Part shown: positions 17,510-26,596 of the stretch, piece after piece | Layout of the letters: each line of letters opens with the position of its first letter | Numbering within the stretch: position 1 is the first letter of the stretch | Assembly: GCF_900113245.1 (NCBI RefSeq) | Contig: NZ_FOOQ01000003.1 | Span: 62,001 to 126,000 of the forward strand | Origin: Halopelagius inordinatus | GTDB taxonomy: Archaea > Halobacteriota > Halobacteria > Halobacteriales > Haloferacaceae | Length of the DNA: 64,000 bases | Reading direction: 5' to 3' | Notes under the pieces: model-generated | The model's database searches: none | What the model was told of the DNA's origin: nothing | The model's input: the letters and a program-made list of their open reading frames with translations, nothing else | Program-made: the position numbers and the translations under genes

Positions 17510-18676
17510 TCAGACTCGGTACGCTTCGACGGCGTCCATATCGACGTCGATGCCGAGACCGGGGTCGCTCGGGACTCTCATTCGCCCGTCGGTGAGTTCG
17601 AACGGCTCCGCGATTACGTCGCCCTCCCACGCGTAGTAGGTGGTGTCCGGCGGGAGCGAGAACCCCGGAAGCCCGTGGACAGCGTGGAGAATCGCCGCGG
17701 TTCGGACGCCGAGGTCGAACGCGCAGTGGTGCGTGTACGGGACGCCGGCGTCCTCGACGATGGCGGCCTGTTGTCGGAGACCGGCGATGCCGCCCGCGGG
17801 GGTCAAATCGAGGACGGCCACGTCCATCGCTCCCGCGTCGATGAGCGACCTGAGGTTGTTCGGGATGTAGGTGTCCTCGTTCGGGGCTATCGGCTGTCGA
17901 AGTCGCTGTCGGAGCGTCGCGAGCGAATCGTGCGCGTTGACCCGGATGGGTTGTTCCATGTACTGGAGGTAGATTCCGGCGTCTTCGAGGGCGGCCCCGA
18001 CGCGGACGGCTTGGTCGAGCGACCAGCCCTGATTGGGGTCCAGTCGGAACTCGAGTCGCCCCTCCACTTCGTCGTGCATCGCTTCGATGCGGGCGACGTC
18101 CTGCTTCCAGTCGCGCCCCGCTTTCGTCTTGAGGACGGAAAACCCCGCATCGAGCGCTTCGCGCGCCTTGACCCGCGACTCCTCCGGGGAGAGGATGCCG
18201 AGACAGAACGCGAACTCCACTTCGTCGCCGGACGCGGACTCCGCGTTCGCCGCGTCGGCGTTCATCGCCGCCGTCTGCTCGGGGGCGGACGCGCCGCCGA
18301 GAAGTTCGTGGACGGGCTTTCCGAGCGCTTTGCCGGCGATGTCCCAACACGCCGTCTCGACTGCGGCGAAGAACAGTTCGACGTTGGTGTACTCGATGAA
18401 CACCTGCCGCCGGAGGCGTTCGAGTTCGAACGGCGACTGTCCCGTTATCAACGGACCGACGCCGTCTTCGATGATGGCCTCCGTCGCCGCGGCGGAGAGA
18501 AAGGTTCGCATCTCCCCCCACCCCGAGATGCCCTCGTCCGTATCGACGCGGACGAGGACGCGTTCCATCGACTCGACCTGTCCGTGGTTGGTGACGTACG
18601 GTCCGATACCGAGGCGTTCGTCGAGTTCGATCAGCGGTACGTCGACAGTCATCGCAGACACGTCTGTTATCTGCAT
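17510..18676 (-). CDS. Enolase-superfamily (mandelate racemase/muconate lactonizing) enzyme
   Basis: A 388-residue two-domain enzyme. Lys183-x-Lys185 (LKTKAG), the metal ligands Asp213, Glu241 and Glu267, Asp290 and the His316/His317 pair are all present, so it should be active. Members of this superfamily dehydrate sugar acids, racemise acids or cycloisomerise. The sugar importer and SDR neighbours favour an acid-sugar dehydratase. The Lys-x-Lys plus His combination does not fix the substrate. Confidence 0.85.
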   Translation of the reverse strand: MQITDVSAMTVDVPLIELDERLGIGPYVTNHGQVESMERVLVRVDTDEGISGWGEMRTFLSAAATEAIIEDGVGPLITGQSPFELERLRRQVFIEYTNVELFFAAVETACWDIAGKALGKPVHELLGGASAPEQTAAMNADAANAESASGDEVEFAFCLGILSPEESRVKAREALDAGFSVLKTKAGRDWKQDVARIEAMHDEVEGRLEFRLDPNQGWSLDQAVRVGAALEDAGIYLQYMEQPIRVNAHDSLATLRQRLRQPIAPNEDTYIPNNLRSLIDAGAMDVAVLDLTPAGGIAGLRQQAAIVEDAGVPYTHHCAFDLGVRTAAILHAVHGLPGFSLPPDTTYYAWEGDVIAEPFELTDGRMRVPSDPGLGIDVDMDAVEAYRV

Positions 18677-18763
18677 GGCTCTGGGTGGTGTGTGCGGTGC
18701 AAAGAAGGTACCGCCTGGGCGAACGGCGACTCGCGTCTCGGCTCTCGGTTCGGAGTCGTCGCC

Positions 18764-19909
18764 TCACCGAGTCGCCGACGCTATCCAGTCGAGCGACCGT
18801 TCGGTGAGGAGACCGTAGTTGTAGAAGGACACCCGCGGGACGCCGACGTCGCGCAGTCCGTCGACGATATCGACCACCGTCGCCTCGTCGTGGACGGCGG
18901 GGTGTCCGGGGAGGACGCCGACGTGAATCGGAACGTCGGGCGCGAGTGTTTCGACGGTTCGGTAGGCGTCGAGGACGTCCGCGCGGGAGGACTCGTAGGC
19001 CGGAACGCAGTAGTAATCGACGTGCTCTGCGAGGCGTTCGAGGTCGGCCCCGGCCATCCACTCCCGCCCGGGGTCGGGCATCCCGGCGTAGTAGCCGAGA
19101 GGCGTGTCGCCCGCGGCGGCGGCGATGTCGGCGTACAACTCGGCGAGCGATTCCTCCCGGAGGTCGACGTAGTCGGCGACGGCGGGACGAGAGCGAAGCC
19201 ACCGTTCCGGGTCGAGTTCGTGCGGGATGCGGTCGGCGACGACGTCGTCTACGGTCGCCGCGGCGGTTTCGCGGACCGCTTCGGCGTCGATTCCCGCGTC
19301 CGCCGCGGCGTCCCGGCAGTGGTCGCAGAAACACAGGCCGAACAGAAACTCGCCGAGGGACCCGAGGCGGGCGTGAATCTTCTGGTGGTGCCAGCCGAAC
19401 CCGGTGCCGTAGAAGTAATCGAACGTCTCCAACTCGATTCGGTCGAACTGCTCGCGAGTGGCCAGATCGGAGACGAGAGCGACGAGGTACTCTCGAACGT
19501 CGGGCGCGGTCGGACAGAGACCGAAGACGAGGTCGTCCCCGTGGGGGGATTCTATCGCGACGTCCGGGTTCGCCATTCCCAGTCTGGAGTTGTGACAGCC
19601 GACCGTCCACGACGTGAGCGAGATGTCCGTGTCGGCGAGTTCCGCGGCGATATCGTCGGTCCAGTCGCCGTCCATCCCCTCGTAGGGCGTCGGTTCGAGG
19701 CGTCCGTATCCGTCGTCGGGCCGGAAATACGAACTCGCGTGCGCGAAGTGCGTCCGACGTTCGGGGTTGTGCGGTGCGAACGCCTGCACGGAGTGGTAGT
19801 TCGTCGCCAGATTCAGTTCGTCGACGCCGATACCGCGGAGACGGTCGGCGACTCGGTCGGGCCCCTCGTCACGGACGTCCCAGGGGTACCCCCAGACAGC
19901 GAAGTCCAT
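18764..19909 (-). CDS. Uncharacterised glycosidase-like barrel protein
   Basis: A 381-residue cytoplasmic protein. Strand-like segments such as DELNLATNYHSVQAFAPHN, RIELETFDYFYGTGFG, DYYCVPAYES and PIHVGVLPGH suggest a TIM barrel like the hypothetical glycoside hydrolase-like (GHL) families. The C-F-C-D-H-C segment near residue 195 is a cysteine cluster of the kind seen in those families. It lies between the permease gene and the enolase-superfamily gene. A role in cleaving an imported oligosaccharide or in isomerising a sugar is inferred only from context. Confidence 0.65.
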   Translation of the reverse strand: MDFAVWGYPWDVRDEGPDRVADRLRGIGVDELNLATNYHSVQAFAPHNPERRTHFAHASSYFRPDDGYGRLEPTPYEGMDGDWTDDIAAELADTDISLTSWTVGCHNSRLGMANPDVAIESPHGDDLVFGLCPTAPDVREYLVALVSDLATREQFDRIELETFDYFYGTGFGWHHQKIHARLGSLGEFLFGLCFCDHCRDAAADAGIDAEAVRETAAATVDDVVADRIPHELDPERWLRSRPAVADYVDLREESLAELYADIAAAAGDTPLGYYAGMPDPGREWMAGADLERLAEHVDYYCVPAYESSRADVLDAYRTVETLAPDVPIHVGVLPGHPAVHDEATVVDIVDGLRDVGVPRVSFYNYGLLTERSLDWIASATR

Positions 19910-19978
19910 GCGCTCCGTTCGCGCCGTATCACGTTAATTTTCCGGGGCGCCGAACCGAACGAGGAGTCGAGGAGTCCG

Positions 19979-20824
19979 TTACTCCTTGACCGCCCCGGCC
20001 GTCATGCCGGTGACGATGTACTCCTCGAGGAACGCGAAGAGTAGCAAGAGCGGGAGGATGCCGACGACGGAGACGGTGAGCATCATCCGCCAGTCGGTCT
20101 GCAGTGCGCCGACCATCGAGAAGACGCCGCGCGGGACGTTGTACTTCGCGTCGTCCGTCAGGAACGTCAGGACGAACAGCAGCCGGTTCCACGCGTAGAG
20201 GAACGTGTACGTGATGCTGGCGACGAGCGCCGGTTTCGTGAGCGGCAACACTATCTTCGTGAGTATCTGCAGTTGCGAGGCGCCGTCGATGCGAGCCGAC
20301 TCCTCCAGCGACACCGGGATAGTCTGGAAGTAGCCGTACAGCATCCAGACGTTGAACGGCAGGGTGAATGCCGCCGCCGGGATTATCACGGCGAGATAGC
20401 TGTTGAACAGCCCGAAGCTGGTGATGACGTCGAACAGCCCCACGATGAGAACCACGGGGGCGAACATCTGCACGACGAGTACCGCTAAGAGGAACGTTCG
20501 CTTCCCCACGAAGTCGTTGCGCGCACACGAGTACGCGGCCGGAATCGCGAGCAGCAGGGTGAGCGCGACGGTTCCGAGAGAGATGAGGAAGCTGTTGGCT
20601 ATCCAAAGCAGCACGTCAGTCTGGGTCCACACCGCGAGGTACGCCTCGAACGTCGGATCGGCGGGAAAGAGCGCCGGCGGACTCGCGAACATCCCCGTCT
20701 CGGTCTTGAGCGTGCTCGAAAACATGGTGTAGAACGGGAACATCATGAGTCCGAGCAGGGCGATGAGGACGCCGTAGACGCGGACCTTTCGGAGTCCGGA
20801 CTGCTCGTGACCGGCGAGCGTCAC
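19979..20824 (-). CDS. Sugar ABC transporter permease (MalG type)
   Basis: A 281-residue membrane protein with six predicted helices and the EAA loop (EESARIDGASQLQILTKI) that contacts the ATPase. It begins with GTG at 20824, overlapping the partner permease stop (GTGA), and forms the heterodimeric channel with it. Family relatives (CUT1) import oligosaccharides, glycerol phosphate or polyols. Confidence 0.92.
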   Translation of the reverse strand: MTLAGHEQSGLRKVRVYGVLIALLGLMMFPFYTMFSSTLKTETGMFASPPALFPADPTFEAYLAVWTQTDVLLWIANSFLISLGTVALTLLLAIPAAYSCARNDFVGKRTFLLAVLVVQMFAPVVLIVGLFDVITSFGLFNSYLAVIIPAAAFTLPFNVWMLYGYFQTIPVSLEESARIDGASQLQILTKIVLPLTKPALVASITYTFLYAWNRLLFVLTFLTDDAKYNVPRGVFSMVGALQTDWRMMLTVSVVGILPLLLLFAFLEEYIVTGMTAGAVKE

Positions 20825-21759
20825 AGTTCCTCACCTCCGCTGGTGTAGGTCCGAAGGTAGATGACGGCGAACACGAGGAGGAACGCGAATCCGATGACGC
20901 TGTAGGCGGCGCCCTCGCCGAGGTTGCCGTTTTCGAGCCCCACCTGGTAGATCCAGATGACGAGCGTCGACGTCGAGTTTATCGGTCCGCCGCCGGTCAT
21001 CGTCCAGATGACGTCGAAGCTGACAAACGTCCAAATCGTCGAGAGTAGCGTCGCGATGAGGATGACCGGCTTCAACTGCGGGAGCGTGATGTAGCGGAAC
21101 TGGTGCCACTTTTCGGCGCCGTCTATCGCCGCCGCCTCGTAGAGTTCCTGGGGGATGGACTGCAGTCCGGCCAGGAAGATGATAGCCATGAACGGCGTCC
21201 CTATCCACACGTCGGCGGCGAGGACGCCGAGCCACGCGATGTCGGGGTTGCCGAGGATACCGATGCTTTGCTCTATGACGCCGAGTTTCAACAGGACGGC
21301 GTTGAGGTAGCCGTACTGCGGGTGCTGTATCCACCGAAACACCACGGCGGAGATGGCGTAGGGGATTCCCCACGGGATGAGAAACGCCGTCCGGAAGAAC
21401 TTCCGTCCGCGTATGTCGTTGTTGAGATGCACCGCGATGAGAAGCCCCAACAGCGTCTTCCCGAGGACGCCGAGGACGACCCAGCGACCCGTCTGCCAGA
21501 GCAGTTGATAGAAGATGTCGCTGCCGATGATGCTCTCGTAGTGCTGGAGGCCGACGTACGTCTCGACGACCGAGTTAGCGGGCGATTCGTACAGCGACAG
21601 TCGGAACGTCTCGAATATGGGGTAGCCGACGACGCTCAGCAGGAACAGCCCCGCCGGTGCGATTAGCAGGTAGGCGCGCCGGTGTCGCCACAGGTACGTC
21701 AGACCGCGTTCGAGACGCGAATCGGGTGGAGAGTCGGTGTATTGTTCTGCGAGGCCCAT
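20821..21759 (-). CDS. Sugar ABC transporter permease (MalF type)
   Basis: A 312-residue membrane protein with six or seven helices and an EAA loop (YEAAAIDGAEKWHQFRYITL). It is the partner of the MalG-type permease encoded just downstream with a 4-nt overlap, and follows the binding-protein gene after 9 bp. Together they form the CUT1-type importer of this locus. Confidence 0.92.
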   Translation of the reverse strand: MGLAEQYTDSPPDSRLERGLTYLWRHRRAYLLIAPAGLFLLSVVGYPIFETFRLSLYESPANSVVETYVGLQHYESIIGSDIFYQLLWQTGRWVVLGVLGKTLLGLLIAVHLNNDIRGRKFFRTAFLIPWGIPYAISAVVFRWIQHPQYGYLNAVLLKLGVIEQSIGILGNPDIAWLGVLAADVWIGTPFMAIIFLAGLQSIPQELYEAAAIDGAEKWHQFRYITLPQLKPVILIATLLSTIWTFVSFDVIWTMTGGGPINSTSTLVIWIYQVGLENGNLGEGAAYSVIGFAFLLVFAVIYLRTYTSGGEEL

Positions 21760-21768
21760 GGCCAGAGA

Positions 21769-23118
21769 TCACTCCATCGCGTCTTCGAGGTCCGATTGGG
21801 CGTCGTCGAGCGCCTGTTTCGGGGACTTTCGGTCGCCGAGCGCCTCCTGAATCGCCTGGACCATCCGGTTGTTGAACTCGTTGAAGTTCGGGAGTTTAGG
21901 CCGGGCGCGGGCGTACTGCCCGGCTTCGATGTAGGGAGCCCAGTTCTCGGAGTCTTGGAAGTAATCGCGCTCGCCCACCGCCTCCATCGTCGGCATGAAC
22001 CCCTTGCTGGTTGCGTACTCGAAGTGGCGGTCCTCTTGGAAGTAGAACCGAAGCAGGTCCTCGGCAACGTCCTGTACCTCCGTCTGGCTGAATATCGACA
22101 CCGCGTCGATGGTGTTCAGGCTGTACCGCCCCCCCGGTCCCTCGGGGACTTGGACGATGCCGTAGTCGAAGTCGACGTTGCCGCTGTCTTTCGCCTCGTC
22201 GATGTTGATGCCGGTGTAGACGTGAGCGATAACCATGCCCAGCCCGCCGGTTTCGAACAGTTGGCGGATGTCCTGGCGAGTCGAGGACAGCGGTGACGAC
22301 TGCGTGACGTTGTGCTCTAAGTGGAGGTTCGAGTAGAACGTCAACGCATCGACGGCTTCGCCGGAGTTGACGACGGGTTGCCCCTCGTCGTCGATCAAGT
22401 CGGCGCCGTACGACCAGTGGTAGTGGTAGTACTGCGACCCGGTTTCGATCGCGTCGGCACCCGCCAGACCCAACGGAGGCGTGTCCGCCTCGTCGCGAAT
22501 CTGCTGTGCCGCCGAGAGCATGTCGTCCCACGTGTCGAGTTGCGGGTTCTCGGGGTCGAGACCGGCCGCCTCGAACACGTCCTTGTTGTAGTAGAGGCAC
22601 TTGTTCGACGCGGCCCACGGCGCGCCGTAGTAGCTTCCTTGGTACGTGCAGCCCTCGGCCATCCCGTCGTAGAACCGGTCGCCCCAGTCGCTCTCCATCA
22701 GGTCGTCGATGGGGACGAGGGCGTCCTTCCCGACGAGTTGGGGAATCCACCGGGCGGGCCACCGAGCGACGTCGGGCGCTTCGCCGCCGTCCACTCGGTT
22801 GTTGACCGTCTGCTGTGCGTTGTCCCACGTCACGCTCGTGAACTCCAAGTTGACGTCGTGTTCCTCTTCGAACGCGGCGTTGTTCTCCTCGAAGAACTGC
22901 CTGATGTTGTCCCCGACGCCCATCGTCAGGAACTGGATGGTCTGTTGGTCGGAGCCGCCTCCGCCACCTCCGCCGCCTCCGTCTCCTCCGTTACCGTCCC
23001 CGTCGCCTCCACCCAAACAGCCGGTGATGGCGATGATACCGCCAGACCCGAGGGCTCCGAGCATCTGTCGCCGGCCGATACTCTTCTCGTCGAGCAAATC
23101 GGACTCTATGCTAGGCAT
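21769..23118 (-). CDS. ABC transporter sugar-binding lipoprotein
   Basis: A 449-residue extracellular solute-binding protein of the MalE/UgpB class. The start is ATG 23118; a GTG lies two codons earlier. A Tat motif (GRRQMLGAL) and lipobox (ITGC) target it to the outer face of the membrane, followed by a Gly/Asp-rich tether. The binding domain follows (WARWPARWIPQLVGKDALVPI, FEAAGLDPENPQLDTWDDML). It delivers substrate to the two permeases encoded immediately downstream. Substrate identity is unknown. Confidence 0.92.
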   Translation of the reverse strand: MPSIESDLLDEKSIGRRQMLGALGSGGIIAITGCLGGGDGDGNGGDGGGGGGGGGSDQQTIQFLTMGVGDNIRQFFEENNAAFEEEHDVNLEFTSVTWDNAQQTVNNRVDGGEAPDVARWPARWIPQLVGKDALVPIDDLMESDWGDRFYDGMAEGCTYQGSYYGAPWAASNKCLYYNKDVFEAAGLDPENPQLDTWDDMLSAAQQIRDEADTPPLGLAGADAIETGSQYYHYHWSYGADLIDDEGQPVVNSGEAVDALTFYSNLHLEHNVTQSSPLSSTRQDIRQLFETGGLGMVIAHVYTGINIDEAKDSGNVDFDYGIVQVPEGPGGRYSLNTIDAVSIFSQTEVQDVAEDLLRFYFQEDRHFEYATSKGFMPTMEAVGERDYFQDSENWAPYIEAGQYARARPKLPNFNEFNNRMVQAIQEALGDRKSPKQALDDAQSDLEDAME

Positions 23119-23199
23119 ATGCACGAACCAACCACTCCTCAGTATTAAAGTGTACCGATTGTTAATTATCGTTTATTACTTGCGGGCGAGTGGAGGGGT

Positions 23200-24003
23200 T
23201 CAGGCGTTGTGCTCGTGAATCGCGACGAGAAGCGCCGCCAGTTCCGCCGTGACGACATCGTAGATGCGCGCTCCCTTTTCGGCGCTGGCCAACTCCGGCG
23301 CGCCGATGGCACCGGTTTCGGAGTATTCGTCGAAGCCGCGGTAGACGGATAGCGGTCCGCCGTGGAGGAGGTCGACGTCGCTCCACTCGTAGTGTTCGTC
23401 GCCGGGCGTCCCCCGTCGCACCTCCGTCTCGGCGACGAGGTCCGGTCGGAGATGTAACATCAGCGATGTCTCGTACTCGCCGCCGTGGGCCATCCCTCCC
23501 GTCTCGCTCTCCCGGAGGGTTTCGATTTCGTCCGTCGCCAGCGAGAAGTACGTCGTTCCCAGGACTTCGGCGTCCGTCGACCGTCCGACGGTGCTGACGA
23601 CGGCGTCTATGAGCGACGCGTTGCCGCCGTGTCCGTTCACGAAACACACCGCGTCGAACCCGTTTTCGACGCCCGTCAGGGCGACGTCTTCGAGGACCGC
23701 CTTGAGGTGTTCGAGTTCGAGCGACAGCGTCCCGCCGAGCGGGAGGTGGTGCGGCGAGAACCCGCTCCAGACCGGCGGCGTCACCAGTATCGGGAGGTCC
23801 TCTCCGGCCGCTTCGGACCCGCCGTGCACCACGGCGTCGACGAGAATCGTGTCCGTCGCCACGGGCAAGTGGTGACCGTGCTGTTCGACGCTCCCGACCG
23901 GAACGACGAGAAGCGACCCGTCGGCTTCCGCTGTCTCTCTGATTGCCGGGTAGGATTTCCCGGCCCATTCGGCGCTGCTCGACCCTATGGACTCGTATAT
24001 CAT
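23200..24003 (-). CDS. Creatininase-family amidohydrolase/lactonase-like hydrolase
   Basis: 267 residues from ATG 24003. Metal ligands Glu40 and His42 lie in GSVEQHGHHLP, Asp51 follows, and the second signature VNGHGGNAS is intact. The family includes creatininase, a GTP-cyclohydrolase-like deformylase, mycofactocin and PQQ-type proteins, and 3-dehydro-scyllo-inosose hydrolase of inositol breakdown. It is 5 bp downstream of the ABC ATPase gene and upstream of the binding-protein gene, so a sugar or cyclitol hydrolase role fits best. This is inference from context. Confidence 0.8.
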   Translation of the reverse strand: MIYESIGSSSAEWAGKSYPAIRETAEADGSLLVVPVGSVEQHGHHLPVATDTILVDAVVHGGSEAAGEDLPILVTPPVWSGFSPHHLPLGGTLSLELEHLKAVLEDVALTGVENGFDAVCFVNGHGGNASLIDAVVSTVGRSTDAEVLGTTYFSLATDEIETLRESETGGMAHGGEYETSLMLHLRPDLVAETEVRRGTPGDEHYEWSDVDLLHGGPLSVYRGFDEYSETGAIGAPELASAEKGARIYDVVTAELAALLVAIHEHNA

Positions 24004-24008
24004 GGTTT

Positions 24009-25109
24009 TCAGGCTGCGGTTACCGGTTCGGATTCGTCGTCGAGCGAAACTCGGTCGCCGTCGCGGTCGAAAAAGTGCGCGTCGGTCGCCGCGAAGTCCA
24101 GACGGACCGAGTCGCCGACCTCCGGCCGGAACGTGCTCTCGACGCGCGCCACGAGTTCTCCCTCGCCTCCGGGCGGATGCAGATAGAGGAAGTTGTCCGA
24201 ACCCATGGGCTCGACGACGTCGACGACCGTCTCGAAGTGGCCGTCTCGGTCCACTACCGTGAAATCCTCCGGCCGAACGCCGAGAGTGTACTCCCCCGCG
24301 TCGAGAGCTATCGGGAGCGTCGTCTCGAAACCGTCGCCGCGTATTCGGACACCGTCGTCGATCGGCGAGACGTCGACGTCGAAGAAGTTCATCGACGGCG
24401 ACCCGATGAACCCCGCGACGAACTCGTTGTTCGGCCGGTCGTAGCACACCTCGGGTTCGGCGATCTGCTGGAGTACGCCGTCGTTGAGGATGGCGATACG
24501 GTCGCCCATCGTCATCGCCTCCGTCTGGTCGTGCGTGACGTAGATGGTCGTCACGCCGAGTTCCTCTTGGATGCGCTGGAGTTCCGTGCGCATCTGCGTG
24601 CGGAGTTTCGCGTCGAGGTTCGAGAGCGGTTCGTCCATCAAGAAGACGTCCGGGTCGCGGACGATGGCGCGTCCGAGGGCGACGCGTTGCTGTTGTCCGC
24701 CCGAGAGATGCTTCGGCAGTTCGTCGAGCAGTTCCGGAATCTCGAGGAGTTCGGCCGCCTCCTCGACGCGTTCTCGTATCTCCTCGTCGCTGAACTCCTC
24801 GGAGAGTCGCAGCCCGAATGACATGTTTTCGCGCACCGTCATGTGCGGGTACAGCGCGTAGTTTTGGAACACCATCGCGATGTTGCGGTCCTGCGGGCGC
24901 ACGTCGTTGACGACGTCGTCGCCTATCTCGACGGTCCCCGCCGTGATGGTCTCTAGTCCGGCGATCATTCGGAGCGTCGTCGACTTCCCGCACCCCGAGG
25001 GACCGACCAACACGAGGAACTCTCCGTCTCGGACGGTCAGGTTCACCTCCTCGACGGCGAGAACGTCGTTGTACACCTTCGTAACGTCAGAGAGACGCAG
25101 CTTACTCAT
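24009..25109 (-). CDS. Sugar ABC transporter ATPase (MalK/UgpC type)
   Basis: 366 residues from ATG 25109. It has Walker A GPSGCGKST, Q-loop FQNYALYPHM, signature LSGGQQQR, Walker B DVFLMDEPLSNLD and switch His (YVTHDQTEA), followed by a C-terminal TOBE/OB regulatory domain of about 120 residues. It energises the CUT1 importer whose binding protein and permeases lie downstream. As first gene of the minus-strand array it faces the IclR regulator across 141 bp. Confidence 0.93.
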   Translation of the reverse strand: MSKLRLSDVTKVYNDVLAVEEVNLTVRDGEFLVLVGPSGCGKSTTLRMIAGLETITAGTVEIGDDVVNDVRPQDRNIAMVFQNYALYPHMTVRENMSFGLRLSEEFSDEEIRERVEEAAELLEIPELLDELPKHLSGGQQQRVALGRAIVRDPDVFLMDEPLSNLDAKLRTQMRTELQRIQEELGVTTIYVTHDQTEAMTMGDRIAILNDGVLQQIAEPEVCYDRPNNEFVAGFIGSPSMNFFDVDVSPIDDGVRIRGDGFETTLPIALDAGEYTLGVRPEDFTVVDRDGHFETVVDVVEPMGSDNFLYLHPPGGEGELVARVESTFRPEVGDSVRLDFAATDAHFFDRDGDRVSLDDESEPVTAA

Positions 25110-25204
25110 GGTGATGTAGACGACGCTGTGTCGCTGGGCAAAAAATCTATCGGCGATTACCGGTTTCGACGCGCCGAGACCCACACAGCCGAGCTCCGGA
25201 TGTG

Positions 25205-25219
25205 TTTGACAATGCCAAA
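25205..25219. promoter_or_regulatory. Operator-like palindrome ahead of iclR-type gene (copy 1)
   Basis: TTTGACA-A-TGCCAAA, a 15-bp inverted repeat with one mismatch. It lies between the divergent ABC ATPase and IclR genes, 31 bp before the IclR start. It matches the perfect copy at 26153-26167, so it is a probable binding site of the local IclR regulator. Confidence 0.6.
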
Positions 25220-25250
25220 CTCTATACTGGTTCGGACCGAGGCGAGTGGT

Positions 25251-26045
25251 ATGACCGACGACCGAAGCCCGCGACGGATTCAATCCGTGGAGGTAGCGTT
25301 CGAGATACTCGAAGTGCTCCGGGACGCCGAGGGCGCGACAGTCACGGAAGTCGCAGAACAGATCGACCGGTCGCCGGGGACGACGCACACCTATCTGGCG
25401 ACGCTCCGAGACCAAGGATACGTTCGGTCCATAGACGGCACGTACGGCGTCGGACTGTTCGCACTCCCACTCGGCGAGTACGTCCGGTCGCGCTCTCGTC
25501 TGTATCAGGTCGGAAAGTCGGAGGTGGACAAACTCGCACAGGAGACGGGGGAAGCCGGTCACCTGGTCGTCGAGAGTCACGGGCGCGAGATACTCCTTTA
25601 CGAACAGTTCGGACCCGACGCCGTCGGCGAGGACCTCTACACGCGTATCAAAGGGTTCCCGAGGCGGAATCTCCACTGCTCTGCGGCCAGCAAAGCGATT
25701 CTCGCGCATCTCGACCCGGACCGCAGGGACAGCATTCTGGCGGACTACGAGTTCGTCGAGCGAACCCCAAACACCATCCTCGAAGAGGACGCTCTGCGGG
25801 AGGAACTCGAAGAGGTGCGGGAAAACGGGTTCGCCCGGAACGACGAAGAGCAGATAGCCGGGGTGCGTGCCATCGCCGCGCCCATCGTCCACGAGGAAGT
25901 CGTCCACGGGGCGATCAGTCTCTCGGCACCGACGAGTCGAATCCGCGGGGAGCAGTTCTCAGAGTCCGTTCCCGAACGCGTCGTCCACTCGGCGAACGTC
26001 ATCGAGGTCAACCTCCAGACGCCCCCCGCCAGCGGAGAGTTGTAA
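25251..26045 (+). CDS. IclR family transcriptional regulator
   Basis: 264 residues from ATG 25251 (MTDDRSPRRIQSVE), chosen because the upstream extension would run through the operator. The N-terminal winged helix (EILEVLRDAEGATVTEVAEQ, then GTTHTYLATLRDQGYV) and the C-terminal IclR effector domain (RRNLHCSAASKAILAHL, IAGVRAIAAPIV) are complete. It is divergent from the importer operon and flanked by two copies of a palindrome, so it probably controls this locus and itself. Haloarchaeal relatives regulate pentose and other sugar catabolism. Confidence 0.9.
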   Translation: MTDDRSPRRIQSVEVAFEILEVLRDAEGATVTEVAEQIDRSPGTTHTYLATLRDQGYVRSIDGTYGVGLFALPLGEYVRSRSRLYQVGKSEVDKLAQETGEAGHLVVESHGREILLYEQFGPDAVGEDLYTRIKGFPRRNLHCSAASKAILAHLDPDRRDSILADYEFVERTPNTILEEDALREELEEVRENGFARNDEEQIAGVRAIAAPIVHEEVVHGAISLSAPTSRIRGEQFSESVPERVVHSANVIEVNLQTPPASGEL

Positions 26046-26152
26046 CTCGGACGCGAAAAATCTCTCGCGGTGACCCACCGCCGATTCAGTCCCTCGACGA
26101 GAGCGAAACAGCGCCCGAACATCGCCGGAATCCGGGTTCACGGCCCCAAATA

Positions 26153-26167
26153 TTTGACACTGTCAAA
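26153..26167. promoter_or_regulatory. Operator-like palindrome (copy 2, perfect)
   Basis: TTTGACA-C-TGTCAAA, perfect 7-bp arms around one base, 107 bp after the IclR stop and about 430 bp before the polyol dehydrogenase gene. It matches copy 1 at 25205-25219 at 13 of 15 positions, one of the two differences being the spacer base. Its overlap with AAATATTT suggests occlusion of a promoter. Confidence 0.6.
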
Positions 26168-26581
26168 ATCAGATGGTCGGCGATGCCCGCATCGTACCAC
26201 CTGAGACCCGAAACGCGGGTAATCGTCCGCCAGAGGGCCCTCAATCACCCGATTCTAGCTGTTTCCCGTTCGTTCTCTAACTCGACTCTCCAATAGGCAT
26301 TACATCTCTATAACTGTAATTCTCTGAAGCGCCGAGAGCGCCCCCTCTCACGGACATCACGCTCCGACTGGTGCGGCCGCGGCCGTCGAAGTCCCACGCG
26401 GGGGGCACTACCGGCGTTTCGTCCGGGTGCGACGGTTCTTCCCGGGTGCGATCAATTTCAATTCGCATAGGACGAACGTCTCCGCGGCGTTCGTCGCGAA
26501 CGAGAGAGAACCGCACTGTGGCATCCGTCGAACGCCTTGCCGCCGCGAATCGGACCCACCCGTACGTTTTTGTGAGTACCC

Positions 26582-26595
26582 CGCGTTGAAACGCG
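26582..26595. promoter_or_regulatory. Palindrome abutting dehydrogenase start codon
   Basis: CGCGTT-GA-AACGCG, perfect 6-bp arms, ends 1 nt before the ATG at 26597. If the transcript is leaderless, a protein bound here would sit on the transcription start; otherwise it could be a 5' hairpin. Confidence 0.3.
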
Positions 26596-26596
26596 T

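Larger units (their letters stand above)
26046..26596. other. 551-bp intergenic region with operator, no gene seen
   Basis: Contains the perfect TTTGACA-C-TGTCAAA palindrome at 26153-26167, preceded by AAATATTT, an AT-rich patch near 26275-26325, and a CGCGTT-GA-AACGCG palindrome ending 2 nt before the next start codon. A 35-codon frame starts at 26173 just after the operator but has no family resemblance. It may include the promoter of the dehydrogenase pair. Confidence 0.5.

Noticed and set aside
17399-20044. 881-codon plus-strand frame
   Set aside because: A very long shadow frame opposite the enolase-superfamily, barrel and permease genes, which have clear conserved motifs. High GC lengthens such frames.
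26173-26280. 35-codon frame directly after the second operator
   Set aside because: Pro/Arg-rich, no ribosome-binding or conservation argument; too short to call from a single sequence.
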